From JADJOY01 sp016713535 [NCBI: Deltaproteobacteria bacterium] (GTDB taxonomy: Bacteria; JADJOY01), in assembly GCA_016713535.1 (NCBI GenBank), contig JADJOY010000028.1:1-64000 (forward strand): 64,000 bases of DNA. The letters are read 5' to 3'. Position 1 is the first letter of the stretch. Every line of letters begins with the position of its first letter. Below, in pieces: positions 45,458 to 53,639 of this stretch. Position numbers and translations under genes: made by a program. The notes under the pieces were generated by a model that was not told the DNA's origin, did not search any database, and was given only the letters and a program-made list of their open reading frames with translations.

Positions 45458-47654
45458 ATGAAGCGGCGCGGAATGGCCACCACGACCCGCTTTCCCCCGG
45501 CGATCGAGGGGCAGCGTAGCGCGCGCCGCTGGCGCGCGGGGACGCTGGCGGCGCTGGTTCTGCTCGGCCTCACCGGGTGGGGCACCGACTCGGTGATGCG
45601 CGTCGCGGTACGCGAGAAGCTCCGCGCCGACCTCCGCACCGTCCTCGACGCGGACGTCACGGCCCTCGAGATCTGGCTGCGGGGACAGCTCGAGCTGACC
45701 TCGATGTGGGCGGGCAACGAAGGCGTGCGTCGGGACGTCGTGGCGCTAACGGGCTGGGGCCGCGCGGCGCCCCCCGAGGAGCTACGCGCGAGCGCCCAGG
45801 TGGCGGCGCTGCGCGCGACGCTCGCGCCGGTCTGCGAGCGCGGCGGCTTCGACGGCTTCGCGGTCGTCGACGTGCTCTCCGGGCGCGTCCTCGCCGCCAC
45901 CTCCGACGCGGCGATCGGCCAGCCGCTGCTGCCCGCCACCGCGGCGTTGCTGGCGCGCATCCGTCACGGCGAGCCGGTCGTCACCGTGCCGTTCCCGGGC
46001 GATCAGCTCCTGCCGGAGCCCGGCGGCGTGGTGGCCCCGGGCCGCGCGGCGATGGTCGTGGGCGCTCCGGTGCGCGCCTCCACCGGCGAGGTGATCGCCG
46101 CGGTGGGCTTTCGCTTCCCGCCCGATCGCGACTTCATGAAGATCCTCTCGGTCGCCCGCCTCGGCGAGAGCGGCGAGACCTACGCGTTCGACGACCGCGG
46201 CACGCTGCTCTCCGGGCAGCCGCTTCGGCGACTTCCTGCGCGGCGCCGGCCTCATCCCGGCCGACGCCGAGCGCTCGGCGCTGGCGCTCGAGCTGCGAGA
46301 TCCGGGCGGCGATCTCACGGCGGGCTACCAGCCCAGCCTGCCGCGCAAGGCACAGCCGCTGATGCGCTCGGTCGCCGCGGCGATCGACGGCGGCGAGTCG
46401 GCCGACGTGGACGGCTTCCGTGACTACCGCGGTGTGCTGGTGGTCGGCGCGTGGCGCTGGCTCCCCGAATACGGCTTCGGCATGGCCACCCAGGTGGACG
46501 CGGCGGAGGCCTTCCACCTCCACCGCGTCGCGCGCGCCGTGTTCGGCTCGCTGTTCGGGCTCCTGGTGATGGTGTCGCTGGGCGGCCTCGCGGTCTCGCA
46601 CCTGGTGATGCGGCTGCGCCATCAGGTGGACCGCGCCGAGCACCTCGGCGCCTACACCCTCGAGCGCAAGCTCGGCGAAGGCGGCATGGGTGAGGTCCAC
46701 CTGGCACGCCACGCGCTGCTCAGGCGTCCCACCGCGATCAAGCTGCTGCGTTCGGACAAGGCGAGCGAGGCCGCGATCGCGCGCTTCGAGCGCGAGGTCC
46801 AGCTCACGAGCCAGCTCACCCACCCCAACACCATCGGCATCTACGACTACGGCCGCACTCCCGACGGCACCTTCTATTACGCGATGGAGTACATCGAGGG
46901 CTTCACGCTCGCCGCGCTGGTGTCGCGCTTCGGCCCGTTGCAGGAGGCGCGCGTGATCCACATCCTGCGCCAGGTATGCGGCTCGCTCGCCGAGGCGCAC
47001 GAGCACGGCCTCGTGCATCGCGACATCAAGCCCGCCAACGTCATGCTCGCGATCCGCGGCGGGCTCTACGATCACGTGAAGGTCCTCGACTTCGGTCTGG
47101 TGCGCGAGCACACCCCGCACGCACCGACACCTCCCACCGGCGAGTCCGGCGCGGTCGCGGGCACGCCGCTCTACATGCCGCCCGAGGCGTTCCAGTGTCC
47201 CGACGACGTGAGCCCGCGCGGCGACCTCTACGCCCTCGGCGCGCTCGCCTACTACCTCCTCACCGGCGTACCGCCGTTCCAGGCGCCTAACCCGTTCGCG
47301 CTCTACGAGCTGCATCGGCGCGAGGTCCCGAAGCCACCCTCCGAGGTCCTCGGCCGCAAGATCGACGGCGTCCTCGAGGCGCTGGTGCTGGCGTGCCTCG
47401 AGAAGTCCGCGGCCCAGCGCCCGGCCGACGCCGGTCGGCTGGCGAGCCTCCTCGAGGCTTCGCCGCTGCACGGCGCGTGGACGCAGGTGCACGCCCGTGA
47501 GTGGTGGGAACGCCACGGCTCGCTGCTCGTGCCGAGCTCGGGCTCGGCCAGCGCCGAGGCCACCAGCAGCCCGTCGGCGACCCACGGCCCCGAGGGCACG
47601 GTGATGCTCGTCCGGCAGGCCGAGCCCGCATCCAGAGCAGGAGCCTCACGATGA
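45458..47654 (+). CDS. Membrane Ser/Thr protein kinase with N-terminal extracytoplasmic sensor (one frameshift)
   Basis: About 732 residues. TM1 (AGTLAALVLLGLTGWGT), a Cache-like periplasmic domain of about 330 residues (SGRVLAATSDAAIGQPLL, GESGETYAFDDRGTLLSG), TM2 (SLFGLLVMVSLGGLAVSHLV), then a Hanks kinase: GEGGMGEVHLARH, AIKLL (ATP Lys), HGLVHRDIKPANVML, VLDFGLV and GTPLYMPPEAF. The order, sensor outside in front and kinase behind, is the reverse of PknB-type kinases, where the sensor is C-terminal. The frame breaks near 46222 in the sensor. A signal-peptide-free start at 45458 or 45473. ATGA overlap with the next gene (47651). Confidence 0.87.
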
Positions 47655-48577
47655 CCTGGCACGGCACGCGACGTGGCGCGCTCCCGATCCTGTTCGCGTG
47701 CGCCCTGCTGGTCATCGGCGCATGCGGCGACGCGGGCAGCGGTGCGCCGATCCCCGGCCCCGTCCCCGCACCCGCGCCGGTCCCCGAACCGAGCCCGGAA
47801 CCACCTCCAGCGCCGTCTCCCGAGCCACCTCCGGCGCCCTCTCCCGAGCCTCCGCCCGAGCCGCCGCCACCCGAGCCGCCGCCCCCCGACGCCGGCCTGG
47901 TGCCAGGGGCGGTGATCGTTGCGGTAGGCGACTCGATCACCGTCGGCGAGAACGCCAACATCGCCTGGCCGGACGTGCTCGCCGAGCGCCTCGCCGACGC
48001 CGGCCGAGGAGACGTGAGCGTCCACAACGAGGGCTATCCGGGCCTCTCGAGCGGCGAGCTGGTGAACGACGACCCCGGCGCCGGCGCCAAGCGCAGCGCG
48101 GTGGACCATTACCCGACGATCCACGTCGCGTTCGTCCTCATCGGCCACAACGACACGCGCACCGCCCTCGCCAGCGACCACGCCGAGCCCCGGGAGTACG
48201 CGAGCAACGTCGCCGAGATCCTCACCTGGCTCGCCGACCGGCCCAACGCCGACGGCCGCCGCACTCGCGTCGTGGCGCTCGTGCCTCCCCCCGCCCGGGA
48301 GCCGGTGATCCGCAACGGATGGAGCTTCCCGGCCGACTTCAACGCGCAGATGCAGGAGCCCGGCGGCTACCACGAGGCGCTGCGCGCAGAGGCCGCGGCG
48401 GCGGAGGTCCCGATCGTCGAGACGATGGCGCGCTTCGACGGCGGCCCGAGCCGCTACGCGCCTTACCGCCGCGGCTCACCGGAGCGGATCACCGACGACA
48501 CGATCCACCCCAACGACGACGGCCAGCGCGCCCTCGCCGAGCTCGCCTTCGGCGCCCTCGCCCTCCCCGACCGGTGA
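47651..48577 (+). CDS. SGNH/GDSL-hydrolase lipoprotein with a Pro-rich stalk
   Basis: 308 residues. Lipoprotein signal (LPILFACALLVIGACGD), then a stalk of Pro-Glu repeats (units of PEPPPAPS, residues about 38-85) that would hold the enzyme away from the membrane. The catalytic domain has block I VAVGDSITVGENA (Ser), block III VLIGHNDTR (Gly/Asn) and DDTIHPNDDGQ (Asp-xx-His). It is an esterase, lipase or O-acetyl-sugar deacetylase type; the substrate is unknown. Translationally coupled to the Ser/Thr kinase, suggesting that envelope modification and the kinase are linked. Confidence 0.88.
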   Translation: MTWHGTRRGALPILFACALLVIGACGDAGSGAPIPGPVPAPAPVPEPSPEPPPAPSPEPPPAPSPEPPPEPPPPEPPPPDAGLVPGAVIVAVGDSITVGENANIAWPDVLAERLADAGRGDVSVHNEGYPGLSSGELVNDDPGAGAKRSAVDHYPTIHVAFVLIGHNDTRTALASDHAEPREYASNVAEILTWLADRPNADGRRTRVVALVPPPAREPVIRNGWSFPADFNAQMQEPGGYHEALRAEAAAAEVPIVETMARFDGGPSRYAPYRRGSPERITDDTIHPNDDGQRALAELAFGALALPDR

Positions 48578-48601
48578 GCGGCCGGAGGGCGCTCGCGACG
48601 T

Positions 48602-49654
48602 TCAGCGCCGGCGCTTGTAGAGGTCGCGCTCGAAGCGGCGGTGGCCCCAGGTCCACTGCTCGGGGTGCTCGCGGATCCGCTCGGAGAGCCAGTCGTTCAC
48701 GAGCTGCACGTAATGGCGGGTGGTGACGTCGTCGCCCCCTTGGTCCTCGATCTCGATCGGACCCTCGATCGTCCACTCGAGCGTCCCGTCAGGCTCGTAG
48801 ACGCAGTGATGGAGCGTGAGCGGGACGCCGCGCGCGACCGCGTAGCGGATCAGGCCGCCGGCGGTGGCGGTGTCCTCGACGCCGAGAAAGCGCACCCGCA
48901 GCGCTCGCTTGCGAGGGCGCTGGTCGCACAGATAGGCCACCGCGCGGTTCTCGCTCCAGATCGCCTCGATCTCGCCGCGCAGGCTGCGCACGGTCTCGGT
49001 CACCCGCACGCCATCCACGGTCTGGTTACGGACGTCCGGAGCCTCGATCAGGCTCATGCCGTAGCGCAGGCGCTTGCGGCCGATGAAGCGATCCGCGAGC
49101 ACCCCCTTGGGCCGCTTGAAGACGCCGACGAAGTCGTAGCCGTGGGCGGCGGCGCTGGCGCACATGATCTCCCAGTTGCCGAGGTGCCCCGAGACGCACA
49201 GCAGCCCGCGTCCGAGCGCCAGCGTCTGCGGCAGCTTCTCGAGCCCGACCACGCGCACGCGCTCGCCGAGCTTCTCGGGTGGCCAGTAGATCGAGTCGAA
49301 GATGAAGTCGAGACCCAGCCGCACGAAGTGCACGAACATCGCGCGGATGATCCGGCGCTTCTCGGCGACGCTCAGGGTCTCGCCGTAGACCAGCTCGAGG
49401 TTCACCCAGGCGATGCGGCGCTTGTCGACGAAGGTCAGGTAGCCGAGGAAGCCGAGGACCCGGCACAGCGCCTCGCGCAGCGGCGCGCCACCCAGCCTGA
49501 GCACCGTCCCGACCACCGCCAGCGCGCCGTCCGCGAGGGCGATCGTCAGCCGCTCGCCGAGCGAGTAGGCGCGCGAGTCGAAGGTCGCGTCCGCGCGCGC
49601 GCGATGCGCGCCGGCCGCGCCGGACATCCCCGTGGGTTCAGAACTCGATGTCAC
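48602..49654 (-). CDS. LpxL/HtrB-family lipid acyltransferase
   Basis: About 350 residues. FLGYLTFVDKRRIAWVNLEL, IIRAMFVHFVRLGLDFIF, the catalytic LCVSGHLGNWEIMCAS (HxxxxE), VFKRPKGVLADRFIGRKRLR and VAYLCDQRPRKRALRVRFLG follow the lysophospholipid/lipid A acyltransferase order. It transfers an acyl chain onto lipid A or a related lipid at the inner membrane. The start is uncertain: GTG 49654 has agaggg seven bases before it; 49702 and ATG 49627 are alternatives. It lies behind three ABC exporter genes on the same strand, fitting an envelope-lipid unit. Confidence 0.85.
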   Translation of the reverse strand: MTSSSEPTGMSGAAGAHRARADATFDSRAYSLGERLTIALADGALAVVGTVLRLGGAPLREALCRVLGFLGYLTFVDKRRIAWVNLELVYGETLSVAEKRRIIRAMFVHFVRLGLDFIFDSIYWPPEKLGERVRVVGLEKLPQTLALGRGLLCVSGHLGNWEIMCASAAAHGYDFVGVFKRPKGVLADRFIGRKRLRYGMSLIEAPDVRNQTVDGVRVTETVRSLRGEIEAIWSENRAVAYLCDQRPRKRALRVRFLGVEDTATAGGLIRYAVARGVPLTLHHCVYEPDGTLEWTIEGPIEIEDQGGDDVTTRHYVQLVNDWLSERIREHPEQWTWGHRRFERDLYKRRR

Positions 49655-49820
49655 GTCGAAGCCCTCTGGGCCGGGCGGCTCGAGGAAGGCTCTGAAGCCC
49701 ACCTCGTGTCGCGGTGGAAGCCGAACGAGACACGTGACGTGCCATTCGACCGGCGCGCAAAGCCTACCGCTGGCGAGCCGGGATGTCCCCCGCTCGCCCC
49801 CGCGGCGGCCCCCGACCCGC

Positions 49821-50621
49821 TCAGCCCATCGCCGACTCGTAGCGGCGGAAGCCGCGGTTCCAGGCCGCGAACATCCCGACTCCCAGCATCCCGAGCCAAC
49901 CCACCGCGACGACCGCCCCGAGCGGCGTGTAGCGCCCCAGCACCATCCCGGCCGGCACCTGGGTCAGGGCGCCCACCGGCAGGATGTAGAGCAGGAACGT
50001 CCTGACCCGGGCGCCGAACACGTCGGCCGGCCGGTCGGCGACGGCGTGGATGGCCTCGTTGACGAACTGGCCCGCGTCGGAGCCGAGCAGCCACAGATCC
50101 ACGAGCCCGTAGAACGTGACGAGGATCGTCCGCACCCACCACGACACCGCCACCGCGATCAGGGTGACCAGCACCAGCCCGAGCGTGACGTGCTCGCAGG
50201 CTCGCCCGATACCGTAGGCGAGGTAGGTCATCGCCACGGCCATGTTCACGCACCCCTCCACCGAGAACTGCTGGAAGCCGTAGAGGAAGAGCGTGGCCCC
50301 CGGTCGGACCCGGAACGAGTCGAGCTTGCCGTCCTTGAGATCGCGCCAGAAACGCCACATCTGCCCCAGCCAGACCATCATGAAGGCGTCCGACACGAAC
50401 AGGAACCCGAGCAGCACCCTGAACTGCTCGCGGTTCCAGCCGGCGATGTCGTCGACGTGCGCGTAGAGCACCTCGAACACCGCGACGTGGGACGCGTACC
50501 AGCAGCAGTCCATGACCACCTGGCTCCAGAACTCGACCCGGAACTGCGACTTGCGGATGACGCCGATGCGCGCGTATTGCCCCGCGATCCGCAGGTGCTG
50601 GACGAAGGCGTTGGCGCTCAC
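49821..50621 (-). CDS. ABC-2 family permease, subunit 2
   Basis: A 266-residue membrane protein with six helices, among them VLLGFLFVSDAFMMVWLGQM, VTLGLVLVTLIAVAVSWWV and LGAVVAVGWLGMLGVGMFAA. FRVEFWSQVVMDCCWYASHV at the start and VPAGMVLGRYT near the end match the COG3694-type permease of a three-gene exporter. The GTG start overlaps the stop of permease 1 (GTGA at 50618-50621). Works with the ATPase at 51460 and the permease at 50618. Confidence 0.85.
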   Translation of the reverse strand: MSANAFVQHLRIAGQYARIGVIRKSQFRVEFWSQVVMDCCWYASHVAVFEVLYAHVDDIAGWNREQFRVLLGFLFVSDAFMMVWLGQMWRFWRDLKDGKLDSFRVRPGATLFLYGFQQFSVEGCVNMAVAMTYLAYGIGRACEHVTLGLVLVTLIAVAVSWWVRTILVTFYGLVDLWLLGSDAGQFVNEAIHAVADRPADVFGARVRTFLLYILPVGALTQVPAGMVLGRYTPLGAVVAVGWLGMLGVGMFAAWNRGFRRYESAMG

Positions 50622-51463
50622 GTGCCGACCCCCGCGTAGCGCCGGAGCCCGCGCCGCCACGTGACGAACGCGAGGCCGTGCAACGCGACGAAGCTCGTCG
50701 CCAGCACCGCGAGCCCGAAGCGAAAGTCCGCGGGACCGAGCCGCCCGAGCAGGAGCTCGACCGGGGCGTTCACGGTCCAGTACGGGAACGTGACCTCGAG
50801 CACGCCCCGCACCGCGCGCGGCATCAGCGCCACCGGCACCAGCATCCCGGACATGAACGCGGCCACGAACATGAACATGTTGAGCAGGCTCCACACCACG
50901 TCGAGCCAGAACGCGAGGCAGTTCAGGATGAAGTACGTGAGCAGGTAGCAGCCAGTGCCGAGCGCGAGCAGCGTCGCCGCCTGCGCGAGCGCCACGGCGC
51001 TCACCGGCTGCGGCCACCACGAATGCAGCACGAGCGCGCCCGCGCACCAGAACGCCGCCGCGGCGAGGAGCTGCACGGCCGTGAACTGGAGGAAGCGGCC
51101 CCACAGCAGCGTGAAGTAGCTGACCGGCATCACCAGGTACTTGGTCACGTAGCCGTCGAAGATCTGCTCCGCGAGGTCGAGGCTGCGCCAGTCGGGGATG
51201 CACTTCTGGATCGCGGCGGTCCACACCAGGAAGTGGACCAGGTCGACGAAGGTGTAGCCGCGGATCTCCGCCGCGCCCGTCGACCGGAACATCGCCAGGT
51301 AGACGAGCGTCATCACCACCGGTCGTGGAACTCCACGCAAGAGCGCGTTGAGCACGAAGCCGGCGCGGAAGGCGGTGGCCTTGCGCCACTCGTAGGCGGC
51401 GACGTACGGCAGGAGGTGAAGCTCCTCCGGCAGTGAAGCGGCCAGGGCACGCGCGCGGCTCAC
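50618..51463 (-). CDS. ABC-2 family permease, subunit 1
   Basis: A 281-residue membrane protein. EWRKATAFRAGFVLNALLRG, TFVDLVHFLVWTAAIQKCI, WRSLDLAEQIFDGYVTKYLV and LAFWLDVVWSLLNMFMFVAA fit the COG4587-type permease, which always pairs with a second, dissimilar permease and a long ATPase. Its GTG overlaps the ATPase TGA and its TGA overlaps the next GTG, so all three are translated as a unit. Confidence 0.87.
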   Translation of the reverse strand: MSRARALAASLPEELHLLPYVAAYEWRKATAFRAGFVLNALLRGVPRPVVMTLVYLAMFRSTGAAEIRGYTFVDLVHFLVWTAAIQKCIPDWRSLDLAEQIFDGYVTKYLVMPVSYFTLLWGRFLQFTAVQLLAAAAFWCAGALVLHSWWPQPVSAVALAQAATLLALGTGCYLLTYFILNCLAFWLDVVWSLLNMFMFVAAFMSGMLVPVALMPRAVRGVLEVTFPYWTVNAPVELLLGRLGPADFRFGLAVLATSFVALHGLAFVTWRRGLRRYAGVGT

Positions 51464-52485
51464 GACGCCTCCACCAGCTCGCCGGTGCGGAAGATCTCGC
51501 GGATCAGGTTCTCGAGCGGCTGGCGCTCGACGGCGAGGTCGCGCACCTGGAAGAGGTCGAAGAGGTGCTGGATGAAGGGCTGGCAGTGCTCGGCGTCGAC
51601 CTCGAAGGTGAGCGCGCGCGGCGCCTCGCGCACCAGCACGGCGCCGAAGCGCTCGAGCTCGCCGTCGAGCTCGGCCGACCACGGCCGCGAGTTGGCCTCG
51701 AGGTGCACCTCCACCGCGCGCCGGCCGACGAACCGGCGGCGCAGCCCGACGAGGTCGCCGTCGAACAGGATCCGCCCCGCCTCGAGGATCACCAGCCGAT
51801 CGCAGGTCTCCTCGATGTCCGCCATGTCGTGGGAGGTGAGGATCACGGTGGTGCGGCGCTCGCGGTTCACCTCGCGCAGGAAGGTGCGGATCGTCTCCTG
51901 CGAGAGCAGGTCGAGGCCGATGGTGGGCTCGTCGAGGAACACCACCTCCGGGTCGTGGAGGAAGGCGCCGATGATCTCCATCTTCATGCGCTCGCCGAGC
52001 GAGAGCTGGCGGAGCTGCACCTGGAGGCGATCGGTGACGTCGAGCCGCTCGGCCTGCTCACGGACACGGCGCTCGAAGCGCGCCGCGTCCACCTGGTAGA
52101 TCTCGCGCAGCAGCCGGAACGAGTCGATCGCCGGGATGTCCCACCACAGCTGCGAGCGCTGGCCCATGACCAGCGACAGGCGTCGCTTGTCGGCGCGCGT
52201 CAGCGCGAAGGCGTCGTGGCCGAAGAGCTCACAGCGCCCGCTGCTCGCCGGGATGATCCCGGTCAGGCACTTCACCAGCGTGGTCTTGCCAGCGCCGTTG
52301 GCGCCGATCAGACCGACGATCTCGCCGGGCGCGACGGCCAGGTCGATGTTCGCGAGCGCCACGTGCTCGCGCACCTGGCGGCGCACGAAGCCGCGCAGGA
52401 TGCCGAGCGTGCCGGCCCCTCGGACCTGCGCGCTGTAGACCTTGCCGACGCTCCGACACTCGAGGATGGATGGGTGGATCGACAT
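51460..52485 (-). CDS. ABC exporter ATPase (COG4586-type)
   Basis: A 341-residue ATPase. Walker [20 protein letters not shown]-loop region VMGQRSQLWWDIPAID, signature QLSLGERMKMEIIGAFL, Walker B EVVFLDEPTIGLDLLSQ and ILTSHDMADIEETCDRLVIL. The QLWWDIPAIDSFRLLREIY segment and long N-terminus before Walker A are typical of the subfamily that works with two unlike ABC-2 permeases. Cargo is unknown. No clear ribosome binding site precedes the ATG at 52485. Confidence 0.92.
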   Translation of the reverse strand: MSIHPSILECRSVGKVYSAQVRGAGTLGILRGFVRRQVREHVALANIDLAVAPGEIVGLIGANGAGKTTLVKCLTGIIPASSGRCELFGHDAFALTRADKRRLSLVMGQRSQLWWDIPAIDSFRLLREIYQVDAARFERRVREQAERLDVTDRLQVQLRQLSLGERMKMEIIGAFLHDPEVVFLDEPTIGLDLLSQETIRTFLREVNRERRTTVILTSHDMADIEETCDRLVILEAGRILFDGDLVGLRRRFVGRRAVEVHLEANSRPWSAELDGELERFGAVLVREAPRALTFEVDAEHCQPFIQHLFDLFQVRDLAVERQPLENLIREIFRTGELVEAS

Positions 52486-52650
52486 GACGGATGCTGCGCG
52501 GCCGGCCGCCGCAATGTTAAATCGCGGTGAGGGAGCGATTCGGGACGCCGACGTCGGAGGCGCTCGGTCCGCGAGCTCGGGGTTCGCGCCGGAACGCGAA
52601 GACTACCGCCAACGCGCGTCGGGTTGGAAGCGCGCACGCAGATCTCGCCG

Positions 52651-53553
52651 ATGAATCTCCGCCAGCTCGTCTCGATCACGGTCTTTCCGGTCACGTTCCT
52701 CGTCACGCACGGGATCGCGATCCGCGCGCTCGCCGCGGGCGTGAACCCCACGGGTGTCATCGCGGCGATCACCGCGGCGACGGTGGTGCTGGTGGTCGCG
52801 CTCGAGCGCGTGCTGCCGTTCGACCCGGACTGGAACCGAGCGCGCGGCGACGTCCTCCCCGACGCGCTCCACAACGTCTTCTCGACGATCGTGACGGCGC
52901 AGCTCTGCCAGGCCGCGCTGCTCGTGGCGCTGGCCCCGCTCGCGGGGTGGCTCGCGGCGCGCACGGGCGCGTCCTGGTGGCCGCTCGGGTGGTCGCTCAC
53001 CGCGCAGACCGCCCTCGCGTTCGCGATCTCCGAGCTCGGCGCCTACTGGGCCCATCGCGTGGGCCACGAGACCGACCTCGGCTGGCGCCTCCACTCGGTG
53101 CACCACAGCCCGACTCGCCTCTACTGGCTCAACGCCGCGCGCGACAACCCGCTCGGCGTGGTGCTGCTCTACGTGCCGTCGGTGGCGCCGCTCGTGATGC
53201 TGGGCGCGCCGCCCGAGATGTTCACGATGATCGCGCTCTTCAACGCGGTGGTGGGGCTCTTCCAGCACGCCAACATCGACATCCGCCTCGGTCCGCTCAA
53301 CTACGTCTTCAGCGTCCTCGAGGTGCACCGCTGGCACCACTCGACCGTGGTGAGCGAGGCGAACCACAACTACGGCTCGAACCTGATGGTCTTCGACGTG
53401 CTGTTCGGCACCGTTTACAGGCCGCGCGACCGGCGCGCGCCGGACGCCATCGGGATCGGCGACCTGCCGGATTTCCCGACCAGTTACCTGGGCCAGCTCG
53501 CCGTGCCGTTGCGGTGGCGCGCGATCAGCGCGGCACGCGCCACCGACGGCTGA
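52651..53553 (+). CDS. Fatty acid hydroxylase / sterol desaturase superfamily membrane protein (second copy)
   Basis: A 300-residue di-iron membrane enzyme. Histidine clusters: YWAHRVGHE, LHSVHHSPTRLYWLNAARDN, LFQHANID and HRWHHSTVVSEANHNYGSNL, ending VFDVLFGTVYRPRD. Four to five helices surround them. Hydroxylation of a fatty acid, sterol or hopanoid-like lipid is the usual role. It shares only family motifs with the protein at 3893 and lies between the ABC exporter operon and the TonB receptor, both on the other strand. Confidence 0.87.
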   Translation: MNLRQLVSITVFPVTFLVTHGIAIRALAAGVNPTGVIAAITAATVVLVVALERVLPFDPDWNRARGDVLPDALHNVFSTIVTAQLCQAALLVALAPLAGWLAARTGASWWPLGWSLTAQTALAFAISELGAYWAHRVGHETDLGWRLHSVHHSPTRLYWLNAARDNPLGVVLLYVPSVAPLVMLGAPPEMFTMIALFNAVVGLFQHANIDIRLGPLNYVFSVLEVHRWHHSTVVSEANHNYGSNLMVFDVLFGTVYRPRDRRAPDAIGIGDLPDFPTSYLGQLAVPLRWRAISAARATDG

Positions 53554-53639
53554 GCGCGGCCCGCCGGGAGGCGGCCCTCCGAGGGGAAGGGCTCGAGCTG
53601 GGCCGGAGCGATCGCCTCCGGGCCGTCCGGAGCCGCCGT

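Noticed and set aside
47790-47890. Short repeats that looked like a satellite or CRISPR
   Set aside because: They are in frame and encode the Pro-Glu stalk of the SGNH lipoprotein; no spacer structure exists.
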